From positions 532,127 through 596,126 of the forward strand of contig NZ_JAHZCJ010000001.1 in NCBI RefSeq assembly GCF_019422935.1: a stretch of 64,000 bases of DNA, given 5' to 3'. The translations under genes were made by a program, and so were the position numbers. How positions within the stretch are numbered: position 1 is the first letter of the stretch; each line of letters starts with the position of its first letter. This document shows positions 44,826-53,551 of the stretch, one piece after another. Source of the DNA: Desulfovibrio sp. GTDB taxonomy: Bacteria > Desulfobacterota > Desulfovibrionia > Desulfovibrionales > Desulfovibrionaceae. Below the pieces are notes generated by a model that saw only the letters and a program-made list of their open reading frames with translations, ran no database searches and was not told the DNA's origin.

Positions 44826-45914
44826 TCAGGCGGGCAATCCCATTTGCAGACGGATGTGGCGTACATCCGCCTCTTCAGGTTTGAAAGGATAGTTGCGGAT
44901 TCCCGGCCCAGGGCGTGAGTTGGCGTAAGGGCGGTTGCAGGCCACCTCGCCGTCGCGCCCGGTGCAGCCGCAGGTGCGGAACGGTTCGCCAGTGTCAATG
45001 ATGGCGTCCAGATCAGCTTTGGGCAGGCCGTATCCCGTGAGAGCGCGGCGGTCGTTGTAGGTGAAGAACCGCTCGTGGGCCTGATCGTTGTCGATGAGCC
45101 AGCGCGCCAGCTGAATGCGGCGGTACTGGTCAATGGGCGGCGGTAGGCGGTGCGCCAGAGGCGAACCCCCTTCGGGAAAAAACGAAAACAGGTGCGTGTT
45201 GCCGCCCATGTCGTGCACTCGCTGCATGGCGCGGCACATGTCCTGCTCTGTTTCGCCCATGCCCACCATAAAGTGCGCCCCGGCCATTCCCTGACCAAAT
45301 ATGTCCAGGCTCTCGCCAAGGCACTGCCAGTAGCGCTTCCATGAGTGCGGCCCACCGACTCCCGACCCACGGTAGTGGTCAAACAGTTCCGGCGTGGCAA
45401 GGTCAATGGCTACGCCGATCTTGTCTGCTCCGGCATCGCGCAGTTCCTCAAGGTTTCTGCGGGTAAGGATGGTGGGCGAAACCAGCATGGAAACGGGAAT
45501 ATCAACGGCCTGCCGCAAACGGCGGCATATCTCTGCAGCATCGCGCGGGGCGCGGCTGTTGGTGAGCATGGAAATGCAGATGCGCTTGACGCGCTCCTGA
45601 CGCCGCACAATGCCCGCCACGATTTCATCAACGGTAAATGCTGGCCAGGTCACGCGAATAAAGCTTTTGCTCGTGCTTTCCTTCTTTTCTTTTGCGCCAG
45701 AGAGGCCGCAGTAGGCGCACTTGGCAGCGCAGCCAGAGCGGTAGGTCAGCAGCAGGTTGATGCACGAAAGGCAGGCGTTGCGGTAGAAGGATCCGGGGGC
45801 GAAGTCGAGCGTCATGGCTGCGGCAAGGCTCATGCGCGCAACCTCGGGGCTTTGGGGCTGTGTTTGCTGCCAGCAGGGCGGGCATTGGTTCTCAAGTTGG
45901 GTGGCTTGGCTCAT
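44826..45914 (-). CDS. Radical SAM protein, LipS-type lipoyl synthase component (COG2516-like)
   Basis: 362 residues from the ATG at 45914 (GGAG 9 bases upstream); the longer open frame overlaps the preceding gene. The radical-SAM cysteines are in YRSGCAAKCAYCGLSG, and a further Cys-rich patch is FRTCGCTGRDGEVACNRP near 325. SKSFIRVTWPAF is typical of this biotin-synthase-related group. In the LipS1/LipS2 route two such proteins together insert sulfur into octanoyl chains. The neighbours (second radical SAM, LipT-like reductase, lipoate ligase) match that pathway. I cannot say which of the pair is LipS1. Confidence 0.8.
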   Translation of the reverse strand: MSQATQLENQCPPCWQQTQPQSPEVARMSLAAAMTLDFAPGSFYRNACLSCINLLLTYRSGCAAKCAYCGLSGAKEKKESTSKSFIRVTWPAFTVDEIVAGIVRRQERVKRICISMLTNSRAPRDAAEICRRLRQAVDIPVSMLVSPTILTRRNLEELRDAGADKIGVAIDLATPELFDHYRGSGVGGPHSWKRYWQCLGESLDIFGQGMAGAHFMVGMGETEQDMCRAMQRVHDMGGNTHLFSFFPEGGSPLAHRLPPPIDQYRRIQLARWLIDNDQAHERFFTYNDRRALTGYGLPKADLDAIIDTGEPFRTCGCTGRDGEVACNRPYANSRPGPGIRNYPFKPEEADVRHIRLQMGLPA

Positions 45915-45988
45915 ATGTTGTCTCCAGCAAAAGTTATTGCGGCAAGCGTTATTGCGAGTAACATCTCGGGCAGGCGTGGCTGTGAGAG

Positions 45989-47026
45989 CTACCAGCCCTT
46001 TGTTCCCTCGCCCAGCAGCACCGAGCAGCATGTTTTGCGAAATTCCGCCCGTAATCCCATGCGGGCCGCCAGTGCGGCGGCCTCGTGCGAGGGCAGGGCC
46101 ATCCGGTTGATGCCAGCCCGCAGCGAAAGAACTTCCAGCGCGCTGGCATCCCGCCTCGGGCGGGCGCAGCCAAGGCTTATCTGGCTTTGCGGCATAAGCT
46201 CGCGCGCCCGGATCACAAGCCCGCACACGCCGCGCGGGTCTGGCTGGCGCACGTTTTCCATGACTGTTCCGGCAAGGTTCATGTAGGCCACGATCACCAG
46301 CAGCTCGGGCGGGTGACGCGCCAGAATTTCCAGCGCGTGGTTCTCGCCCGCAAACCGCCCAAAATGCAGCCCTGCCACAATGTGCGGAACCACTGGCAGC
46401 TCTGCCGCAGCCAAAGCCTCAAGGCTTTGCTCCAGCAGTTGGGGGCCGTCCGGCAGATGGTAAACGCTGGCATAGGTTTTTTCGCTGCCAATAACGTCAA
46501 GCAGGGCCTGATCCACGCCAGCCCGGCGCAGGGCCAAAGCCGCACCGTCGTCGACCATGCCGCAGTGCACGGAAATGTAGAGGCCGGTTTCCTGCTTTAT
46601 GGCAGCAATGGTGTCTGTAAAATCCTGCCACGGCACTTGCCCGCGCCCGTTGCAGCCGCCGGAAAGCAACACCCCCTGCGCGCCCTGCGCCACCAGATCG
46701 CGGCACTTTTGCAACAGCCGCTGGGGGGAGCTGACGTCAGGCATATTGAGCAGCAGCTTGCCGCCGCAGTGGGCGCATTGCTGGCGACAGTTGGCCCCGG
46801 TGATGGAAAGCGCCGGGTACTGGCCCTGCACACCGTCGCGCACATACATGCCGGGCAGATAGAACAGTATTTTTTTGCCGTGGATTTTCCACGAAAGTTC
46901 ACGCGCTTCATTAAGCCGCGCACTATCCCATCGCAGTTCAGAAGGGATATCCGCCGACCACGATGAATAGTAGCCGCCGTATGTTCCAATGGCGGAGTTC
47001 CCGCAGGATTCTTCAGCTTGCAGCAT
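45989..47026 (-). CDS. Radical SAM protein, LipS-type lipoyl synthase component (COG1856-like)
   Basis: 345 residues. The radical-SAM motif is SITGANCRQQCAHCGGK, near residue 80. GVLLSGGCNGRGQVP and HIVAGLHFGRFAG are features of the uncharacterised biotin-synthase homologue group that includes one of the two LipS proteins. Its start overlaps the end of the LipT-like gene by 14 bases, so they are translationally coupled. It partners the radical SAM protein encoded 75 bases downstream. Sulfur insertion into octanoyl-protein is inferred from family and context. Confidence 0.8.
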   Translation of the reverse strand: MLQAEESCGNSAIGTYGGYYSSWSADIPSELRWDSARLNEARELSWKIHGKKILFYLPGMYVRDGVQGQYPALSITGANCRQQCAHCGGKLLLNMPDVSSPQRLLQKCRDLVAQGAQGVLLSGGCNGRGQVPWQDFTDTIAAIKQETGLYISVHCGMVDDGAALALRRAGVDQALLDVIGSEKTYASVYHLPDGPQLLEQSLEALAAAELPVVPHIVAGLHFGRFAGENHALEILARHPPELLVIVAYMNLAGTVMENVRQPDPRGVCGLVIRARELMPQSQISLGCARPRRDASALEVLSLRAGINRMALPSHEAAALAARMGLRAEFRKTCCSVLLGEGTKGW

Positions 47027-48083
47027 AGTATTCCCTGAATCCTATCCAGAATCTGTTGATGGCCTTGTCGAGCGAGCCGGTGTGCGCCTCCCATAAAAGG
47101 CGGCGTTGGTGCGCGTGCGACAGGGCGTCGCCGTAAAAATCGGCCCATTCTTCCTCGTAGCCCAGCAGAAGGCTCAGATCACCCTCCAGAACGGCTCTGG
47201 CGGCCCAGCGACCAGCCATTTCACCTCCCATCACTGCCTGAAAAATACCGGCCCCTGTGATGGGATGGGTGTGTCCTGCGGCATCGCCTGCAAGCACCGT
47301 GTCGCCATACACGCAGGGGCGGGGCGATCCTGCGGGTATCCAGCCGCCTGTGAGGCCCAGCGGCCTGTCGGCCACAAGGCCAAGCCCGGCCATGCCGCGC
47401 ACAAAGCGTCGCAACGCCCAGCGCAGGCCCGGTGTGCCGGGGGTGGGCAGCATGCCAAGGCCCACGTTTGCCACATTGCCCTTGGGGAAAACCCAGGCGT
47501 AGCCAGCGCGGATGCTTTCATCAAAATAGATGTGGGTGTGTTCCTGATGTTCCAGCAGGGGCAGGCGCACCTGTATGGACGGCAGGCAGTGCGGGCGGGG
47601 CAGGCCCAGCCAGCGCGCCACGCGCGAAACAGGGCCGTCTGCCCCGATAACTACCTTGGCCGACACGCCCACAGTGGCGCTGTTGGGCGCGGACAGCAGC
47701 ACTTTGCCGCCCGCGCCGCCTTCGCGGCCAACAGCGGCGTGACCGGGAAGAATCCTCGCGCCGCTGCTCACGGCGGCGCGGGCAAGGGCTTGATCGAACA
47801 TTTCCCTGTCGATCACGCAGCCGGGGGCGCTCATATCCTGTATGCAGCGGCCATGCAGAAAGCTGCGCATGCCCGTTGTGCGCTGCACGATATATTCGTC
47901 CCCCACATTGGCCTGACCAACCAGCATGGCCGGGATATATTCAGCGCAGCGCACGGGCCTGCCCACTATGCGCCGCCGCTCGGCAACAATTACGGAAGCC
48001 CCGGCCAGAGCAGCCGCTCGCGCGGCGCTTGACCCGGCGGGGCCGCCGCCAACCACAAGAACATCGCAGTTGAGTACGCGCAT
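47013..48083 (-). CDS. lipT: FAD-dependent reductase, LipT-like (geranylgeranyl reductase family)
   Basis: 356 residues from the ATG at 48083, which has GGGAGGT 7 bases upstream; an ATG 18 bases earlier overlaps that site. Rossmann motif DVLVVGGGPAGSSAARAA at the start and second FAD motif TVLAGDAAGHTHPITGAG near residue 275. AERRRIVGRPVRCAEYI is typical of the family. In LipS-type lipoate clusters such a flavoprotein (LipT) is thought to supply electrons to the radical-SAM enzymes. It lies 4 bases after the ligase gene and overlaps the next gene. Confidence 0.8.
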   Translation of the reverse strand: MRVLNCDVLVVGGGPAGSSAARAAALAGASVIVAERRRIVGRPVRCAEYIPAMLVGQANVGDEYIVQRTTGMRSFLHGRCIQDMSAPGCVIDREMFDQALARAAVSSGARILPGHAAVGREGGAGGKVLLSAPNSATVGVSAKVVIGADGPVSRVARWLGLPRPHCLPSIQVRLPLLEHQEHTHIYFDESIRAGYAWVFPKGNVANVGLGMLPTPGTPGLRWALRRFVRGMAGLGLVADRPLGLTGGWIPAGSPRPCVYGDTVLAGDAAGHTHPITGAGIFQAVMGGEMAGRWAARAVLEGDLSLLLGYEEEWADFYGDALSHAHQRRLLWEAHTGSLDKAINRFWIGFREYYAAS

Positions 48084-48087
48084 GGGG

Positions 48088-49668
48088 CTACCTCCCGGCA
48101 TGGCATTGCGCCTGCTGCGCTACGCGCAAAATGGAGTGCAGCAGGCGCATGTTCAGGCTTGTCTGGCTGCGGAACTGCCCCTTATGGGCGGCCTCGCTCT
48201 GATCCAGCTCGTAGCAGGTGGTGTTTTCTATATCTATGAGAATGCCGGGCAGGCCCATGCGGTCAAAATCTTCCGCATGTTTGATGTAGAATGGCTGGCA
48301 GCAGCAGCCGATGAAGGCGGACACGCCTTGCCCCTTGAGCTTGCCCAGTTCTTCCATGAGATCTTCAAAGTTGGTTATGCAGACCGTGCGCAGTTTGCGC
48401 TCATGCCCCAGAGCCCAGGCTTCGCCCACGGAACATTCGCCGCAGGCGCGGCAGGCCTTGGTAAAGCGGAGGTCGCAATCCTTGAGTTTTGCGCAATAGG
48501 GCAGCAGGAGAGCTTGCGGCCCGGCGGCCAGCACCTGATCAAAATTGCCGTTGGTGGTGAAGATGCGGTTGCAGTGTTCAATCGGTATGCCGTGGCGGGC
48601 AATGTCGGCTTTTTCCATGGCCATGCGCAGGGGAATGCAGATGTCTTCCGCATTCATGTCGGGTATGGCGATATGCCCCTCGTTGAAAAAGTCGTGGATG
48701 ATGCCGCAGAGGTGCTCCGTATTCAGGGGCTGTCCGCGCAGGGCAGCCTCAAGGTCAAAGAGGGCACGCGCGGGAAAAGACAGGAAGTCTCCGGTAATAA
48801 ATACGTTTTTAAGAACTCGGCGCGGCATGTTGAGCTGCATGGTCACGCGCACAAGGCCGTAGGGCGATTTGCGCGCTCCTTGCACCACCTCTGTTTTTTC
48901 ATAGGTGGGGCGCACCATGTCTATCCATTCCTGCGACTGAAAATAGGGCAGGCGCTCGGCAAGCTTGTCTTCCTCCTCGGCGGTCAGGCCGCCGGGCACG
49001 AGGTTTATGCCCATGTGCCGCTCAAAGGCATCGGCAAGGGCAGCCTTGATATCGGCGCTGGCTGGTACGCGCCCAAGCTCCCACGCCAGACAGGTGACGC
49101 GCTTTTTGACGGAATCAATTTCCTTGGCTTTCAGCTTTTCCACAGGCACGCGCAGGCATTTGAGCATGGTTTCCACGTCAAAATCCACCAGCAGCGTACC
49201 CTGGAACAGAAAGGCCGCGTCGCAGTCCGTACCGCCTGTGCCGGATATCTTGCGGCCAGCAACTTCTATGTCGTTGCGGGGGCGAAATGCTGCGTCAATG
49301 CCCATGCCGCGCAGGGCAGTGACGGTTGGCTCGCACAGGCGGCGGAACAGATTGGCGTTGGGAATGCCCACGCCAAAAAAGGCTTTGTCGCAGATAAGCT
49401 CCCAGCCGATCTGGTTTTCATCAAACAGCAGGCCGCCGCCGCCCGTGATGCGGCGGTTGATGTCGATTCCCTGCTCGCGGCAGTAGGAAAGGCGGATTTC
49501 TTCCTGAATGGACTGGTGAAAGCCCACCAGCACAGTTGCCGGTTTGAACTGCAAAAAGCGCAGCGTATCCTGTGAGCGGCCACTGCCGCGAATTTCAAGC
49601 AGCACCTCGTCAAGGGCCATGTTTTCCGCCGCCGTAAGCGGCGGCAAATCAAGCAATCGCCACTGCAT
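48088..49668 (-). CDS. Lipoate-protein ligase sLpl(AB)-like, fused to a DUF116-like domain
   Basis: 526 residues; AGGAGG lies 5 bases before the ATG. The N-terminal catalytic LplA-type domain has RRITGGGGLLFDE and the Lys motif DIEVAGRKISGTGG. An LplB-like accessory domain follows to about residue 345. The C-terminal ~170 residues are Cys-rich and resemble DUF116: LLPYCAKLKDCD, KACRACGECSVGEAW, IGCCCQPFYIKHAEDF. The ligase attaches octanoate or lipoate to carrier lysines ahead of LipS1/LipS2. The Cys-rich tail could bind a cluster or donate sulfur; this is inference. It starts a four-gene coupled unit. Confidence 0.83.
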   Translation of the reverse strand: MQWRLLDLPPLTAAENMALDEVLLEIRGSGRSQDTLRFLQFKPATVLVGFHQSIQEEIRLSYCREQGIDINRRITGGGGLLFDENQIGWELICDKAFFGVGIPNANLFRRLCEPTVTALRGMGIDAAFRPRNDIEVAGRKISGTGGTDCDAAFLFQGTLLVDFDVETMLKCLRVPVEKLKAKEIDSVKKRVTCLAWELGRVPASADIKAALADAFERHMGINLVPGGLTAEEEDKLAERLPYFQSQEWIDMVRPTYEKTEVVQGARKSPYGLVRVTMQLNMPRRVLKNVFITGDFLSFPARALFDLEAALRGQPLNTEHLCGIIHDFFNEGHIAIPDMNAEDICIPLRMAMEKADIARHGIPIEHCNRIFTTNGNFDQVLAAGPQALLLPYCAKLKDCDLRFTKACRACGECSVGEAWALGHERKLRTVCITNFEDLMEELGKLKGQGVSAFIGCCCQPFYIKHAEDFDRMGLPGILIDIENTTCYELDQSEAAHKGQFRSQTSLNMRLLHSILRVAQQAQCHAGR

Positions 49669-49797
49669 ATGCGCCTCCTGATCGGGTGTACGCGCCTCTT
49701 GCAGTCCGGATTACCCTTTCCGCGCTGTACACCCCGTTTGTGCTGCGTTTTGTTGTTCCTGCGCTGCCCGCCGGCATGCCACAATGTCGTTGGGGCA

Positions 49798-51069
49798 TTA
49801 CGCCTGCGCTAATGCCGTCGCCTGAACTGCTTGTGCCGTGCTGTCTGCCCTGGCTTTTGCCTCACTGGCGTGCGCCTGGAGCGAGCGGGCCACAAGCTGA
49901 CTCATGTCCAGCACTTCTATGTTCACCTTGTTGCGCTTGGCATAGGTGGTCATGGTGCGCACGCACTGCTGGCAGTTGGTCACAATGGCCTGCGCTCCGG
50001 TGCGTACGGCTTCTTCAACCTTGCGCTTGGACATGGCCGCCGAAAGATCGGGGTCGATCATTTCCAGGTTTCCGCCGCCGCCGCAGCACAGGCAATGCCG
50101 CCTGTTATGCTCCATTTCCACAAGCGTCAGGCCGGGAATGCGCGCCATGACCTCGCGCGGCTCGTCAAACACGCGCCCGCCGCGCCCCAGATCGCAGGGG
50201 TCGTGGTAGGTCACTGTCATGGGCAGCTCGCCAAGGGGCAGCCTGTTTTCAAGCACGAGCTGCATGACCATTTCAGAGGCATGCGCCAGCTCGAATTCCG
50301 GCGGGTAGGATTCGCGCCAGATCTGGTAGCAGGAGGGGCAGGTAAACACGACCTTGCGCGCGCCCCGCGCCTTCACAGCCTCCACATTATGCTTGATGAT
50401 GGCGGGCAGATCGGCGCTCTGGCCGGAACCCACAAGGGGGAAGCCGCAGCACCATTCATCGCCTGCCATGATGGTGAAATCCACGCCTGCGGCTTCCAGA
50501 ATTTCCACAAAGGCCATAGGTATTTTTTGCGCCAGCGGAAAGTACGCGCCTACGCAGCCAGTAAAATAGACCACTTCAGCCCTGGCTTTCTGCCCGCCGC
50601 CCTTGGGGGGCTTGCGCATGTCGTCCACCCAGTCGCCGCGTTCGTCGTTGTCTTCGGCAAAGACGTTGTGGCTGTCTTCAAGGTTGGTGCGGATCATGCG
50701 GATTTTTTCCGGGGCGTCGCCCGTGCGCGAAAGTTCTTCGCGCAGGGCGAGCCACAGATTTTTAAGGGGCAGGCCAGCGGGGCATACTTCCTCGCAATCG
50801 CCACAGAGCGAACAGCGAAACACCGAAGTGCCGTATTCCTTGAGGCGTTCCGGCGTGGCCACAGGTTCGCGCCCCAGCACTTCGCCCAAGGCCCGCCAGA
50901 GGAAACTGCGGTCGCGCAGGAGCTTTTTCAGGTTGTCCATACGCACCTGAGCCGAAAGATCCGCGTCGCCCGATGCCGCCACCGCCGGACACACTGTCAG
51001 GCACTGCCCGCATTCGGTGCAGGCGTCGAGCGCCATGCGCTGTCGTATGCTGAATGCTGTGTGACGCAT
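49798..51069 (-). CDS. HdrD/GlpC-like iron-sulfur protein with two CCG domains
   Basis: 423 residues. Two 4Fe-4S sets at the N-terminus (CTECGQCLTVCP, CSLCGDCEEVCP) and two Cys-rich CCG domains (EWCCGFPLVGSG with CPSCYQIW; CLCCGGGGNLE with CQQC). CCG domains build the noncubane cluster that cleaves disulfides in heterodisulfide reductase. Its start is 3 bases after the stop of the lipoyl H-like protein gene, itself just after a membrane multihaem cytochrome. I infer it oxidises or reduces the lipoyl dithiol and exchanges electrons with the cytochrome. Lactate or glycerol-phosphate dehydrogenase subunits are alternative relatives. Confidence 0.85.
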   Translation of the reverse strand: MRHTAFSIRQRMALDACTECGQCLTVCPAVAASGDADLSAQVRMDNLKKLLRDRSFLWRALGEVLGREPVATPERLKEYGTSVFRCSLCGDCEEVCPAGLPLKNLWLALREELSRTGDAPEKIRMIRTNLEDSHNVFAEDNDERGDWVDDMRKPPKGGGQKARAEVVYFTGCVGAYFPLAQKIPMAFVEILEAAGVDFTIMAGDEWCCGFPLVGSGQSADLPAIIKHNVEAVKARGARKVVFTCPSCYQIWRESYPPEFELAHASEMVMQLVLENRLPLGELPMTVTYHDPCDLGRGGRVFDEPREVMARIPGLTLVEMEHNRRHCLCCGGGGNLEMIDPDLSAAMSKRKVEEAVRTGAQAIVTNCQQCVRTMTTYAKRNKVNIEVLDMSQLVARSLQAHASEAKARADSTAQAVQATALAQA

Positions 51070-51072
51070 GAT

Positions 51073-51498
51073 TTAATCCTTTTTGAACTTCTTGATGTCC
51101 TCTTGCAGCCATGCTTCAAGAACGTCCTTGCCGCCGTGAATGAGGGTATTGATCTGGCTCATGTCGGCGGGCTTGATCCTGTACATCCAGCCCTTGCCGT
51201 AGCAGTCGCCGTTGATGAGGGTTGGGTTGGCCTCCAGCTCTTCGTTGACTGCCGTGATTTCGCCGTCGGCGGGGCTGTAGACGGTGCCAAGCCATTTGCC
51301 CGATTCCACCTTGGCGAACTTTTTCCCGGCGGTGACGGCCTTGCCCACAAAGGGCAACTGCACAAACACGATCTGGCCTGCCAGCTTTTCGGCAAAGTCG
51401 TCCATGCCAATGACCAGTTCGTCGCCGTCAACGCGGGTCCAGAAGTGGTAGTGGTCGTAGTACAGTTCCTCGGGCATGTTGTATCCGGCAATTTCCAT
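51073..51498 (-). CDS. Lipoyl carrier protein, GcvH/LbpA-like
   Basis: 141 residues, GcvH-sized. The lipoyl-lysine hairpin is KVESGKWLGTVYSPADGEIT, with Lys near residue 68; glycine-cleavage H proteins have VESVKA there. WTRVDGDELVIGMDDFA and NEELEANPTLIN are conserved. No gcvP or gcvT is nearby, so a glycine-cleavage role is unlikely. Placement between HdrD-like and cytochrome genes and near LipS genes recalls LbpA, the lipoyl carrier of sulfur-oxidising sHdr systems, which the canonical route lipoylates poorly. No sHdr genes are seen. Likely an electron or sulfur carrier for the neighbouring complex. Confidence 0.87.
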   Translation of the reverse strand: MEIAGYNMPEELYYDHYHFWTRVDGDELVIGMDDFAEKLAGQIVFVQLPFVGKAVTAGKKFAKVESGKWLGTVYSPADGEITAVNEELEANPTLINGDCYGKGWMYRIKPADMSQINTLIHGGKDVLEAWLQEDIKKFKKD

Positions 51499-51528
51499 GA
51501 TTAACTCCTTAATGTGATGGGTTAGGCC

Positions 51529-53541
51529 TTAGTGGCGGCCGCGAATGGTCTGAACAAGCAGGAACAGGGGAGCCGTGAACATGTGCCGCAACTGGCTGAA
51601 GGGTATGTAAGCCACCGTCAGCGCGGTCAGCACCGCATGAACGTACCAGCCCCAGCCGTAGATGCGCGCCAGCGTTGCCTGCCCAAGGGGAGCGAGCCCC
51701 AGTGCCAGCGCATGCCCGGCAAAGGCATAGCCGCTACCTTCTGGCATGCCCGTGAGGGCGATGCGCATGCCTTCAAGCACAAAGCCCGTAAGCGTGATGC
51801 CCAGCAGCAGATACAGCGCAAGCCAGTCGTGGCGCGGCGCGTTTGCAGCAGCGCTCTTTTCGCGCCGCCACAGCACGGCGGCCAGCAACAGGCCCAGCAA
51901 CAGGGCAAGCCCGCTCAGATCAAAGAGGAAGGCTCCAGCACCCCAGTTTTTGTCCAGCAGCAGCCAGGGCCATTTCTGCGCGGGCGACAGAAGCGAACCC
52001 GTCAGACCCAGCAGACCCCAGACAAAGCGGAACAGGAAGGGGAAGAATATGAGCGCATGCACGGCCCAGCGCAGGGGGGATTCGCGATAGAGCCGCCGTT
52101 GCAGAAAGACATCGCAGCACAGGGCAGCCCAGCGGTTTTCCGCGCTTGCGTGCTGGTGCGGCGCGGGGCAGCCGTGGCTCTGGCCCGTTGCGGCATCCGC
52201 AGCCGTATCTGTAACCTTTTGCGGCGATCCCTTGCCCAGATTGGCGCAAGAGAACCAGAACAGCCCCATGCCAGCAAAGACCAGCACAAATATACCAAGG
52301 CCGATCTGGACGGGGGTATCCTGCACACTGAATGTAGCCGCGTGGCACCCCATGCAGAGCACGCTCTTGGGCGGCAGAATGGCGTTGGCGGCGCCAACCT
52401 TGCCGTTGCCCGCAAAGCCGTTTGTGGAGCCGCCAGCGGCAGCTGGGCCGGCGCTGTGGCAGCGCACGCAGGAGGCAGTGCCGCTGGCAAGGGTCATGGA
52501 GTGCACATTGAGCGGCCCGGAATTGATGACATAATCAACCTTGCCGTCCTTGAGCACCGGGGTAACGCCGGAAAGATGGCACGCGCCGCAGCTCACATTG
52601 CTGTGGGCATCATGGATTTTCTTTTCGTCATGCCTTGTGTGGCAGGTGAGGCAGTTGACGCGCTCCTGCCTGTTGTGAGGATACCGTGCCGCATCCTTGT
52701 GGCAGGTGAGGCAGTTCATGTCCCCGTGGGTCATGGATTTCATGCCCTCGGCGGAGATTCTGGGCATGGCCCCGGCAGGCGTGGCAGCGTTTGATTCCGG
52801 CCCGTGGCAAGAGAGGCACATAACCGGCCCCTGCGGTTCCTTGCCCTTGTTGAAGGCCACAGGCGCTGCTTGGGAACCGCCCTGGGGCTTGGCGGTAGAG
52901 ATTGCCGCGCCAGCGGCAATACCACTAGCGGGAAGCATGCCCTTGCCGGTTTTGAGACCGTGGCAGGAAAGGCAGGCGGCCACATCGGGCGCTGGTTTGG
53001 GCAGGTCTGTCTGAGCCTTGTGGCATACGCCGCAGGATTGGCTCATGTCGCCCGCAGGGCGCAGGCCCTTGGCTCTGGCCTCGGGCGCGAGAACATAGTG
53101 CGGGTTGTGACAGGTAATGCAGTTGTTATAGTCCTGCGTTTTCATTACCGGTTTGCCGCCGTGCATCCCTTTTGCCAGATTATCTTCAACGTCGCCGTGG
53201 CATTGCAGGCAGGTTTCCCGGTCAAATGCCGTACTGGCGGGCTTGTTGAGTTTGTCGGCCCATGGGTGCTGGTGATCGGCCTGCTCAGCGTGGCAGTCTG
53301 CGCACGACATGTTGGCGTGGGCAGAGGCATGAAAGCCAGATTCATCAATAAACCACGTTCTGGCCGGCCTGACCTCGGCGTTCTGCTGGTCACTGGCCGC
53401 ATGGGCGGGCAAGGCAGCCGCTGATAGCACGATACAGGCCGCTATCATGCAGGCCGCAACAGCATGGGCCGTCAGCGTACGGGCCGCCTGAAACATCGGG
53501 GCGGCCATGGTTTGGCCGCGTTTGCGCATCCTCAGCTTCAT
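51529..53541 (-). CDS. Eleven-haem cytochrome c with C-terminal membrane cytochrome-b-like domain
   Basis: 670 residues; GAGGAG precedes the ATG. Signal peptide to about residue 48 (LSAAALPAHAASD). I count eleven CxxCH motifs between residues ~75 and ~395 (for example CADCH, CLQCH, CITCH, CGVCH, CMGCH). After that come five or six membrane helices with candidate haem-b histidines (LRWAVHALIFFPF, YVHAVLTALTVAYI, SQLRHMF), like NarI or DsrM. It should pass electrons between quinones and periplasmic carriers. The HdrD-like and lipoyl-carrier genes immediately downstream suggest one membrane redox complex. The fusion of a multihaem c domain with a NarI-like domain is noteworthy. Confidence 0.87.
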   Translation of the reverse strand: MKLRMRKRGQTMAAPMFQAARTLTAHAVAACMIAACIVLSAAALPAHAASDQQNAEVRPARTWFIDESGFHASAHANMSCADCHAEQADHQHPWADKLNKPASTAFDRETCLQCHGDVEDNLAKGMHGGKPVMKTQDYNNCITCHNPHYVLAPEARAKGLRPAGDMSQSCGVCHKAQTDLPKPAPDVAACLSCHGLKTGKGMLPASGIAAGAAISTAKPQGGSQAAPVAFNKGKEPQGPVMCLSCHGPESNAATPAGAMPRISAEGMKSMTHGDMNCLTCHKDAARYPHNRQERVNCLTCHTRHDEKKIHDAHSNVSCGACHLSGVTPVLKDGKVDYVINSGPLNVHSMTLASGTASCVRCHSAGPAAAGGSTNGFAGNGKVGAANAILPPKSVLCMGCHAATFSVQDTPVQIGLGIFVLVFAGMGLFWFSCANLGKGSPQKVTDTAADAATGQSHGCPAPHQHASAENRWAALCCDVFLQRRLYRESPLRWAVHALIFFPFLFRFVWGLLGLTGSLLSPAQKWPWLLLDKNWGAGAFLFDLSGLALLLGLLLAAVLWRREKSAAANAPRHDWLALYLLLGITLTGFVLEGMRIALTGMPEGSGYAFAGHALALGLAPLGQATLARIYGWGWYVHAVLTALTVAYIPFSQLRHMFTAPLFLLVQTIRGRH

Positions 53542-53551
53542 ACGTTTCTCC

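Noticed and set aside
51073..51498. Glycine cleavage H protein in a gcv operon
   Set aside because: No gcvP or gcvT nearby, and the neighbours are redox proteins, so the simple glycine-cleavage label is not supported.
47926..51504. Two + strand frames of about 550 codons opposite the lipoate/Hdr genes
   Set aside because: They mirror well-recognised - strand genes with clear motifs and ribosome sites, and have no recognisable protein features.
44826..53541. Sulfur-oxidising sHdr-LbpA system
   Set aside because: The lipoyl carrier and LipS genes fit, but no sHdrA, B1/B2 or C1/C2 genes are present; only one HdrD-like protein is.
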